Below, piece after piece: positions 1 through 6,325 of a stretch of DNA of 64,000 nucleotides. The stretch is from UMGS1484 sp045593325 (GTDB lineage Bacteria; Bacillota; Clostridia; Oscillospirales; Acutalibacteraceae). How positions within the stretch are numbered: the stretch's first letter is position 1; each line of letters begins with the position of its first letter. The notes beneath the pieces are model-generated. The model ran no database searches. It was not told the origin of the DNA and saw only the letters and a list, made by a program, of their open reading frames with translations. The stretch covers positions 28,582 through 92,581 of the forward strand of contig JAZNWL010000067.1 in NCBI GenBank assembly GCA_045593325.1, given 5' to 3'. The translations under genes and the position numbers were made by a program.

Positions 1-165
1 TGTTGTCAACCTAAAATCCTTGTCTGATATAAAAAAATTATTATCTAAAATTCAACTGCATTTCCAAAATAAAAAACAAATATTTACTGTAATCGTTTCT
101 TTCCAACGCGGCAAAAACGGTGGTGTTTTGTATTGATAAAAGGCTTTTTCGGCTATTCTGCTGAT

Positions 166-765
166 TTATTCAAAATTGATAGGCATTTTTACAAGGGTAT
201 GGCTACAATGGGAGCATTCATCTTGCTGAATATTATTATAAGAACCGCACACGGCACATTGAACTCGAAAGTCCGATGAAGCGGGTAACACAATGGTGTG
301 TGCCGTACCTGAAAGGTGAAACACCTTGTCCCCTATCCGATACTTTTCAATATTAGGCGACAATTTTTCTTGTTTACTATACACTTCTGCCCGCTCGTAA
401 TATACTTGGCGGGAAATACGTTTTCCATTGATAAGCCGTATATCCAAAATAATGGTGTTCCTTCGAGGCTGTGTCCAAGGTCTTTTAAATCTCCAATCCA
501 TATCCACGCCTGTTTTGATGGTAATATCGGTCACTTCACCCAAGAAACTATTGTCGGTTATTTGGGGAAACACCTTTGCAAAAACAACCCCCAATAAAAA
601 CAAAAGAAGAGCAGCAATAGATGTTTTTTCGGCGGGGGTGTTCAATTCCAAAGAACAGTAAATCCCGGTGGATACCCCTACAACCAACGCCAACAGAAGC
701 ATTCGTTTAATTCTTTGTTTCACCGAAATGTTTCTTAAATCAGACGGCAACAGTTTCTTGTTCAT
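166..765 (-). CDS. Membrane protein with C-terminal zinc ribbon, function unknown
   Basis: Encodes about 199 aa. Two hydrophobic segments lie near residues 22-40 and 49-66, followed by a soluble domain and a C-terminal zinc ribbon with two CxxC pairs (CAVC near 170 and CSHC near 184). The ATG at 765 is preferred over an upstream in-frame TTG at 786 because GAGGTGG sits 6 nt upstream of it and because a consensus promoter would start transcription near 779, after the TTG. The gene therefore has a very short leader. The family is not recognised; the soluble part resembles generic membrane-tethered beta domains. A single-gene unit. Confidence 0.6.
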   Translation of the reverse strand: MNKKLLPSDLRNISVKQRIKRMLLLALVVGVSTGIYCSLELNTPAEKTSIAALLLFLLGVVFAKVFPQITDNSFLGEVTDITIKTGVDMDWRFKRPWTQPRRNTIILDIRLINGKRISRQVYYERAEVYSKQEKLSPNIEKYRIGDKVFHLSGTAHTIVLPASSDFRVQCAVCGSYNNIQQDECSHCSHTLVKMPINFE

Positions 766-785
766 AATCTTCCACCTCTTTTTCA

Positions 786-815
786 ATTATCATCCAATTC
801 CCATGCAATTGTCAA
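786..815 (-). promoter_or_regulatory. Sigma-A promoter of the zinc-ribbon membrane protein
   Basis: On the minus strand TTGACA (810-815) is followed by an 18-bp spacer and GATAAT (786-791). The predicted start is only about 14 nt upstream of the ATG at 765. Confidence 0.6.
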
Positions 816-825
816 GAATTGAGGC

Positions 826-857
826 CAAAAACGGGCAGTTGTGATAACCGCCCGTTT
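826..857 (-). terminator. Intrinsic terminator after the dockerin protein gene
   Basis: On the minus strand an AAACGGGC...GCCCGTTT stem is followed by a short T run, about 37 nt after the stop codon of the gene ending at 895. Confidence 0.7.
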
Positions 858-894
858 CCCTTCTGCTTGTGATTTAAAAAAACTTGCCTATTGG

Positions 895-1668
895 TTACTC
901 AGGGAAAATCTTATCTAACGGCCATTCCACAACCCGTTTCCCTACTGCCGATTGCAATGCCCACAAAGCATCCACCGCATTGATTTCTCCATCAGCATTT
1001 ACATCATCCTTACGATTGATGGAGCCTTCTTCTTTCCCAACGGCAGCTCTTAAAATATGCAGTGCCGATACAGCGGTGTATTTGTAAATGTAACTTGTGC
1101 CGGTATAAATTTCGGTTACATCATTGCCAAGGTCGGTAGCGGTAACGTCGGTTGGGGTCTCAACATCCGGCACAGGGATTTCATCTTCAAACCACAGAAT
1201 AAAAGCAACCCGTTCCTGTTCTGCGAGGCGAAGAATTTCGGCTTTGGTGGTTCTAAAGGTTACCGAAACACCTACAATTACCATATCTTCGGTTTTTTCC
1301 AAATCAACCGCTTCAAAAAACTCCTTGTAGAAAGTTTCTTCTGCTTCTTTTTGGAATTGTTTTTCTAGCGCAATCAATTGGTTTACTTGTTCGGTATATT
1401 TAGGGCTGCCGGTTAAAGCCAACCGATAATTCTCTTCCCCCATAACAGCAATTGCTTTTGCTTCATAGTCTTCCTGAGAAAGTTGAGGAAGGTCTCCGAT
1501 TGCGTACACTGCAATTTCGGCGGTATCGGTATCGTTCATAGTTTCCAAATGCGTCCTAAAATCTTCGCCTAATTTATCGGTATGTTCTTCTGCAAAAACA
1601 ACGCCGAAACTCATAGAAATTGCCAATACCAAGCCTAACAATAGCATTTGTTTGAAAATCTTCTTCAT
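895..1668 (-). CDS. Secreted protein with C-terminal dockerin-like domain
   Basis: Encodes about 257 aa starting at ATG 1668; AAGGAG lies about 10 nt upstream, while the alternative GTG at 1677 would be too close to it. An N-terminal signal peptide (KK, then a hydrophobic stretch ending near VFAEE) predicts export. The middle has no certain family, but the segment TTKAEILRLAEQERVAFI resembles an inhibitor-I9/subtilisin propeptide fold, which is only a suggestion. The C-terminus carries a dockerin: one intact calcium loop (DVNADGEINAVDAL) and, before it, a degenerate copy (YTAVSALHILRAAVGK) that has lost the DxNxDG ligands. Dockerins bind cohesins of cellulosome-like complexes; no cohesin gene is in this window. 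Confidence 0.7.
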   Translation of the reverse strand: MKKIFKQMLLLGLVLAISMSFGVVFAEEHTDKLGEDFRTHLETMNDTDTAEIAVYAIGDLPQLSQEDYEAKAIAVMGEENYRLALTGSPKYTEQVNQLIALEKQFQKEAEETFYKEFFEAVDLEKTEDMVIVGVSVTFRTTKAEILRLAEQERVAFILWFEDEIPVPDVETPTDVTATDLGNDVTEIYTGTSYIYKYTAVSALHILRAAVGKEEGSINRKDDVNADGEINAVDALWALQSAVGKRVVEWPLDKIFPE

Positions 1669-1764
1669 AAATATCACGCTCCTTAAATCAATTGAAAAGG
1701 TTCATTTTCTACTACTTAAACACAAAAGGAGGGAAAAATACTCACGATAATTAGAATTTTTTTC

Positions 1765-1773
1765 ATTATATCA
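1765..1773 (-). promoter_or_regulatory. Extended -10 promoter for the dockerin protein gene
   Basis: The minus strand reads TGATATAAT, an extended -10 box, about 100 nt upstream of the ATG at 1668. No good -35 box is visible at 17 bp. Confidence 0.4.
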
Positions 1774-1941
1774 TAAAAAACCGTGAAATCATTCGCCATT
1801 ATTTATCTCTGATGAAATTTTATTTATCTAAAATTCAATGATACTTCTAAAAATACTCCACATCGGAATTCTCCTCCTTGCAGTTTAGATGATGCCCACT
1901 TTCATTTAATATGCAAATTTGTGTGCTGTCAATAGATATTG

Positions 1942-1970
1942 CCTATTCGTTGCCTCAAACGTCCTATTCG
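1942..1970 (+). promoter_or_regulatory. Direct repeats, likely LytTR regulator binding site
   Basis: CCTATTCG occurs at 1942-1949 and again at 1963-1970, exactly 21 bp apart, that is two helical turns. The second copy ends 4 bp before the -35 box of the regulator gene. LytTR-domain regulators of the AgrA type bind pairs of about 9-bp direct repeats with this spacing, so autoregulation by the product of the next gene is the simplest reading. Confidence 0.55.
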
Positions 1971-1974
1971 ATAT

Positions 1975-2003
1975 TTGACAATAAATTTTTAACCTTGTAT
2001 ACT
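1975..2003 (+). promoter_or_regulatory. Sigma-A promoter of the LytTR regulator operon
   Basis: TTGACA (1975-1980), 17-bp spacer, TATACT (1998-2003), about 25 nt before the ribosome binding site AAGGAGG at 2022. Confidence 0.8.
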
Positions 2004-2035
2004 TTATATAATGAAACCAACAAGGAGGATTTGCT

Positions 2036-2746
2036 TTGAACATTGCCATTTGCGACGATAACATAACCCACCGAGATGCGGTGATTAACAACATACAACA
2101 AAACAACCCAACCGATGCGACCCTAACCATTTCCCAATTTGAAAATGCAGAAGCTCTTTTGCAAGCATATAGGAAAGGGAACCGATATGATTTGATTTTT
2201 TTGGATGTGGAAATGGGTAAGGTGAACGGCATTGATGCTGCTATGGAAATTCGCAAATGCCAACCCAATGTATTGCTTGTTTTTATTTCGAGCCACCCTC
2301 AATATGCCATTCCCGCTTACGATTGCCAGCCCTTATATTTCATTACCAAACCCATTAACTCCGCTCGATTTTCTCATATTTTTGCCAAGGTGATGGAACG
2401 GTATAAACAATTGCACCAATATTACGTCATTCAAAACAAAGGGCAAATCATTAAACTGTTAATTGAAGAGATTACCTATGTGGAAGTGTTCCGAAAACAC
2501 GTTATTTTTCACACTGCCAAGGAAACCTATGAAACCACCGGTACCACCTTGCAAAAAACCGTGGAGTCTCTTTTACCTTATGGGTTTTGTCAAGTGCATC
2601 AAAGTATACTGGTAAATATGGAACACATCAAAGCCATTGAACAATATGATATTATTTTAGACGACGATACCACCGTACCCATCAGTGTGCGAAAAAAATC
2701 CCAAGTATTAAAAACCTTTGCAGAATATATTGAAAGGACGATGTAA
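2036..2746 (+). CDS. Two-component response regulator, LytTR (AgrA-like) family
   Basis: A 236-aa cytoplasmic regulator that should be phosphorylated by the adjacent kinase and then bind DNA. The receiver domain (about residues 1-120) has the acidic pocket (CDDN near residue 5) and the phospho-acceptor Asp in FLDVEMGKVNG. A LytTR DNA-binding domain follows (about 130-236), with the typical QVHQSILVNMEHI segment. Start is TTG at 2036, supported by AAGGAGG 7 nt upstream; no in-frame ATG fits better. The kinase gene begins 3 nt after the stop, so the pair is one operon. Output genes are unknown; self-control through the repeats at 1942-1970 is likely. Confidence 0.92.
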   Translation: MNIAICDDNITHRDAVINNIQQNNPTDATLTISQFENAEALLQAYRKGNRYDLIFLDVEMGKVNGIDAAMEIRKCQPNVLLVFISSHPQYAIPAYDCQPLYFITKPINSARFSHIFAKVMERYKQLHQYYVIQNKGQIIKLLIEEITYVEVFRKHVIFHTAKETYETTGTTLQKTVESLLPYGFCQVHQSILVNMEHIKAIEQYDIILDDDTTVPISVRKKSQVLKTFAEYIERTM

Positions 2747-2748
2747 TC

Positions 2749-4029
2749 ATGAGTGATTTGTTATACAACGCAATCAATGGCGGATTGGAAGTTGTTTTAA
2801 TTTGTTTGTTTTTTCAAACCTTTGTTCACCCCATCGCGTGGCAAGGCAGAAAATGGACTTTGGGATGTATTGGTTGTTTATTTGTTGGTCTTCTTGCCAT
2901 TCCCAAGCCTACCCCTGTAAACTTTGTGCTTATACTCCTTTTAATATTTTTTATTTCCATGCTATACAAAATGAAATGGTATCAACATATTTTCTTTAGC
3001 GTGATTATTGTTACCCTGTATTCCTTGGCAGAGGTAATTGTAGTTGTTATTAGCAGCATGATATTAAACGTGGAACTGGTTCTTCTTAAAACCGGCAACT
3101 ATTTATTATTTGGTATGTTGGCGTCCAAATTAATTATTTTAATCATGATTCTTATTTTAAAATTCGGACGTCATAAATTACCCTTAAAACATTTGGGGAG
3201 TGTTTGGGGATATGTGATTTTTGTTTTAATTACTTCCATTGTTTCCATTTTTCTTGTGCTTGACTATATGCACCTAATTCTTGGTAACACCACAAAACAG
3301 TTTGTAACCCTTTTGGCGGTTTCCTTGATTATTGTAATGAACATTATGTTGTTTTATATCATTGATAAAATCAACGAACACTTTGAAACCAAACACAATT
3401 TGGACACCGCCAAAGAATTGATAGAAAGCCAAAAAGCAACCTACAAAACCTTATATGAAAATCAACAGGAAATCCGAAAAGTTCGTCATGATTTAAAAAA
3501 TTCCATGGTGGGAATTTTATACGAATTGGAAAACAAAAAAACAGATGATGCCATAAGTCGGATGAAAGGAATTCTTGAATTATTCGAAGAACAACGCTTC
3601 TCCTTTTCAGGGAACAACATTATTGATACGTTGATGAATTTCAAGAAAAAAGAAGCAGCTAACTACAACATTCAATGGGAAGAATCCATTCATTTATCGG
3701 AATCATTGAACATTGACCCCATAGATTTTTCGGTTTTATTGGGCAATGCTTTAGACAATGCCATAGAAGCCACTGCAAAGCAAACCACGCACCCAAAAAC
3801 CATTTTTGTATCCATGGCTTATAAGCAAGAGAATTTGTTAATGGTCATAAAAAATCCGGTGGACGCCCTCATTGACACAACCAATTTACAATCCACCAAA
3901 CAAAATAAAACCCATCACGGTTTTGGCATATTGCAAATGAAACAGTTAGCCCAAAAGTATAACGGCGAAGTGTTTTTGGAATGCACTAACGAACAGTTTA
4001 AAACCTCTATTCTTATTGGGAAAATTTAA
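2749..4029 (+). CDS. Sensor histidine kinase, GHKL (AgrC-like) family
   Basis: A 426-aa membrane kinase, partner of the upstream LytTR regulator. About six hydrophobic segments occupy residues 1-205, then a dimerisation/phospho-acceptor region with His in VRHDLKNS (near 245), and a GHKL ATPase domain with the N box (GNALDNAIEA near 330) and G box (HGFGILQMKQL near 390). The topology matches AgrC/ComD-type receptors of peptides. No AgrB or AgrD-like peptide gene was found nearby, so the ligand is unknown. Confidence 0.9.
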   Translation: MSDLLYNAINGGLEVVLICLFFQTFVHPIAWQGRKWTLGCIGCLFVGLLAIPKPTPVNFVLILLLIFFISMLYKMKWYQHIFFSVIIVTLYSLAEVIVVVISSMILNVELVLLKTGNYLLFGMLASKLIILIMILILKFGRHKLPLKHLGSVWGYVIFVLITSIVSIFLVLDYMHLILGNTTKQFVTLLAVSLIIVMNIMLFYIIDKINEHFETKHNLDTAKELIESQKATYKTLYENQQEIRKVRHDLKNSMVGILYELENKKTDDAISRMKGILELFEEQRFSFSGNNIIDTLMNFKKKEAANYNIQWEESIHLSESLNIDPIDFSVLLGNALDNAIEATAKQTTHPKTIFVSMAYKQENLLMVIKNPVDALIDTTNLQSTKQNKTHHGFGILQMKQLAQKYNGEVFLECTNEQFKTSILIGKI

Positions 4030-4054
4030 AGACGAATTTCCAATAAAACACCAC

Positions 4055-4083
4055 TTGCACACCCTTTGTCCTTTTCATACAAT
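4055..4083 (+). promoter_or_regulatory. Promoter of the MecA-like gene
   Basis: TTGCAC (4055-4060), 17-bp spacer, TACAAT (4078-4083). The predicted transcript would start near 4090, which rules out a start codon at 4066 and favours TTG at 4114. Confidence 0.6.
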
Positions 4084-4113
4084 GATAGTACACAGAAAGG
4101 ACGGGGATGCCCT

Positions 4114-4644
4114 TTGCATATTCAAAAAGAAGCGGGGAACAGCTTTATGGTGGAGTTAACCGCAACCGAATTACAGCAATATCACTTAACATACAGTCAA
4201 CTGCATTTGCAAAACAAAAAAACCAAATGTTTATTGCAGTCCCTACTTTGCAACGCCGGTAAAATGGTGGGATTTTGTAAGGGAGAGGGGAAATTATTGA
4301 TAGAAGTTTATCCCGCGCCTGCACAGGGGTGCACCATTTATTTCACCAACCTACCCTTTGGGGACAAACGGTATCGGAAAATCTCCCCCTACGTTTTCCG
4401 CTTTGAAACCTGCGATGATTTATTGCAAGGGGCGGCGTGTTTCGGGGAACATCATCCCCAAAGCGAAGCCTACCGTTACGGAGAACACTACCTGTTGATA
4501 CTACATAGTGCGCCCGTACACGGTCTGAAAGAATTCGCGAAACCATTGCCTTCTTCCAAACCTTTTCTTGCTCACATACGGGAACACGGGCAGTTGCTTT
4601 GTAAACCCAACGCAGTGGAGAGGTTGCAGGGAAAAACCATATAA
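4114..4644 (+). CDS. MecA-like adaptor protein
   Basis: About 176 aa. MecA-type adaptors deliver substrates to ClpC proteases. Recognised by the N-terminal pattern HIQKEAGNSFMVELTATEL, which follows the family pattern RIEKxxDNxIxxTLTxxDL, and by the C-terminal half with HYLLILHSAP and the tail LAHIREHGQLLCKPNAVERL, which matches the MecA C-terminal core. The N-terminal alignment puts the start at TTG 4114, preceded by AAAGGACGGGG and after the predicted transcription start. The linker is short compared with Bacillus MecA (about 218 aa). It follows the kinase gene but has its own promoter and terminator. Confidence 0.65.
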   Translation: MHIQKEAGNSFMVELTATELQQYHLTYSQLHLQNKKTKCLLQSLLCNAGKMVGFCKGEGKLLIEVYPAPAQGCTIYFTNLPFGDKRYRKISPYVFRFETCDDLLQGAACFGEHHPQSEAYRYGEHYLLILHSAPVHGLKEFAKPLPSSKPFLAHIREHGQLLCKPNAVERLQGKTI

Positions 4645-4653
4645 ACGCAAAAC

Positions 4654-4681
4654 GAGCACAGGATTTCCTGTGCTCATTTTT
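4654..4681 (+). terminator. Intrinsic terminator after mecA-like gene, shared with rdgB
   Basis: GAGCACAGGA...TCCTGTGCTC stem followed by ATTTTTTT on the plus strand. It lies between convergent genes and its stem also follows rdgB on the minus strand. Confidence 0.85.
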
Positions 4682-5272
4682 TTATCCCAATTTTTGTTGC
4701 AATTCTTGTTGCAGTTTTATAAGTGCTCTGCCACGGTGACTAACCGCATCTTTTTCTTCTGCCGTAAGCTGGGCAAAACTTTTTTCTCCCACCATGAAAA
4801 CAGGGTCATAACCAAAACCGTTTTCTCCCAAAGGAGAAAAGCCAATGGTGCCTTCACATTCTCCCCGAACAGAGAGGGTATCCCCATTTGGCCAGACACA
4901 GCACACAGCCGAAACAAAACGAGCTGTGCGATGCTCCTTTGGCACGTCCTGTAAATTTTCCAGGAGTTTTTCGATTCGCTGACCGTCGGTGGCATTTTCC
5001 CCTGCATAACGGGCGGAGTACACCCCGGGTTGCCCGTTTAAGGCATCCACACACAGACCCGAATCATCCGCCACGGCGGGAAGACCTGTTTTGTCACAAG
5101 CCGCCTTGGCTTTGATATAGGCATTTTCTTCAAAGGTTTCCCCGGTTTCTTCTACGTCATCCAAAGAAATCCCCAGGGTTTTGGTGGACACGGCATCGAT
5201 CCCCAAAGGGGCTAAGATCCGTTCCAATTCCAATAATTTGTGGGCGTTGCCCGTGGCAATGATAAATTGCAT
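4682..5272 (-). CDS. rdgB: XTP/dITP diphosphatase (RdgB/HAM1 family)
   Basis: A 196-aa cytoplasmic enzyme that hydrolyses non-canonical purine triphosphates (XTP, dITP) to monophosphates, keeping them out of DNA and RNA. The family hallmarks are present: IATGNAHKLLEL at the N-terminus, the catalytic ADDSGLCVDALNGQPGVYSA region, GFGYDPVF near residue 150, and the SHRGRAL motif close to the C-terminus. Length is normal. The start has AAAGGTGAG upstream. It lies downstream of ftsY across a 139-bp hairpin-rich spacer, so cotranscription is uncertain. Confidence 0.96.
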   Translation of the reverse strand: MQFIIATGNAHKLLELERILAPLGIDAVSTKTLGISLDDVEETGETFEENAYIKAKAACDKTGLPAVADDSGLCVDALNGQPGVYSARYAGENATDGQRIEKLLENLQDVPKEHRTARFVSAVCCVWPNGDTLSVRGECEGTIGFSPLGENGFGYDPVFMVGEKSFAQLTAEEKDAVSHRGRALIKLQQELQQKLG

Positions 5273-5302
5273 ATCTCACTCACCTTTTCCGGTTCTTGCC
5301 TC

Positions 5303-5397
5303 CCTTGCCTAAAGGTACTCCCCTGTTAGGGGAGATGCCCGTAGGGCAGAGAGGTTGCGGCATCCGCAGGATGGGGGGACCAACGCGTAGCGTTGGT
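5303..5397. repeat. Array of short palindromes between ftsY and rdgB
   Basis: At least four small inverted repeats in a row: CTCCCCT-GTT-AGGGGAG (5318-5334), TGCCC-GTA-GGGCA (5336-5348), TGCGG-CAT-CCGCA (5356-5368) and ACCAACGC-GTA-GCGTTGGT (5379-5397). Arms differ in sequence, loops are 3 nt. The GC content is higher than that of the flanks. There is no T run, so these are not simple terminators. A related array is at 60073-60265. Confidence 0.75.
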
Positions 5398-5410
5398 GGA
5401 GGGATCGTTC

Positions 5411-6313
5411 TTACAATATCCCGGCGGCAAATTCGGCGGGGTCAAAAGGCATCAAATCGTCGATGCCTTCCCCTACGCCCACCAATTTCACGGGGATTCC
5501 CAATTCTTGTTTAATGGCAACCACAACCCCGCCTTTGGCGGTGCCGTCCAGTTTGGTCAACACAATTCCGGTAATACCTGCGGCATTGGCAAACTCTTTG
5601 GCTTGGTTGAGGGCGTTTTGCCCGGTGGTGGCATCCAGCACCAACAAAGTTTCGCGGGAAGCCCCCGGCAATTCACGGTCGATGACCCGTGAGATCTTAT
5701 TCAGTTCGTCCATCAGGTGTTTTTTGTTATGCAGACGCCCTGCGGTATCGCAAAGCACCACGTTACACCCACGGGATTTGGCGGAAGAAATGGTATCGAA
5801 CACCACGGCGGCGGGGTCGGACCCTTCATTTTGCCGAATCATAGGCACCCCGGCTCTGTCTGCCCAAACGCCAAGTTGTTCAATGGCGGCGGCGCGGAAG
5901 GTATCGGCGGCACCCAAGATCACCGAGTTACCTTTGTTCTTCAAAGAAAGTGCCAATTTGCCGATGGTGGTGGTTTTGCCTGCCCCGTTGACCCCGATCA
6001 TCACAATGACCGAAGGGTTGGTTTCCAGATTCAGGGAATGGTCTTCCCCTAAAATTTCCACAATAATTTCCCGAAGGGCATCTTTGATCATGGCGGGCTC
6101 GGTGATTTTTTCGGCTTTCACCTTTTCCCGCAATTTTCCGCAAATAAATTCGGCGGTAGGCATACCCATATCTGCCATGATTAAAATTTCTTCCAATTCT
6201 TCAAACAGTTCTTCGTCCACCTTGGTAAAGGCGGAAAGCATACTGTCAATGGCGCCCGACAGGGTCTCTCTTGTTTTTTTCAGTCCTGCCGCAATTTTTC
6301 CGAAAAAACCCAT
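5411..6313 (-). CDS. ftsY: Signal recognition particle receptor FtsY
   Basis: A 300-aa SRP GTPase that docks ribosome-SRP complexes at the membrane. An N domain (about 1-95) is followed by the G domain with P-loop GVNGAGKTTTIGKL (near 108), DTFRAAAIEQL, DTAGRLHNKKHLMDEL and the TKLDGTAKGG specificity/closing motif. The long acidic A domain of the E. coli protein is absent, which is usual in Firmicutes. Starts 12 nt after the smc stop codon, consistent with one operon, an arrangement common in Clostridia. Confidence 0.97.
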   Translation of the reverse strand: MGFFGKIAAGLKKTRETLSGAIDSMLSAFTKVDEELFEELEEILIMADMGMPTAEFICGKLREKVKAEKITEPAMIKDALREIIVEILGEDHSLNLETNPSVIVMIGVNGAGKTTTIGKLALSLKNKGNSVILGAADTFRAAAIEQLGVWADRAGVPMIRQNEGSDPAAVVFDTISSAKSRGCNVVLCDTAGRLHNKKHLMDELNKISRVIDRELPGASRETLLVLDATTGQNALNQAKEFANAAGITGIVLTKLDGTAKGGVVVAIKQELGIPVKLVGVGEGIDDLMPFDPAEFAAGIL

Positions 6314-6325
6314 GGTTCTTCTCTC

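Larger units (their letters stand above)
1669..2035. other. Intergenic region between divergent genes (367 bp)
   Basis: AT-rich and without a supported gene. It holds a leftward extended -10 promoter at 1765-1773 and, near the right end, two direct repeats at 1942-1970 and a rightward consensus promoter at 1975-2003. Nothing else is evident between about 1790 and 1940. Confidence 0.6.

Noticed and set aside
1..165. Gene at the left edge
   Set aside because: No open frame with a ribosome binding site or recognisable motif; only AT-rich sequence.
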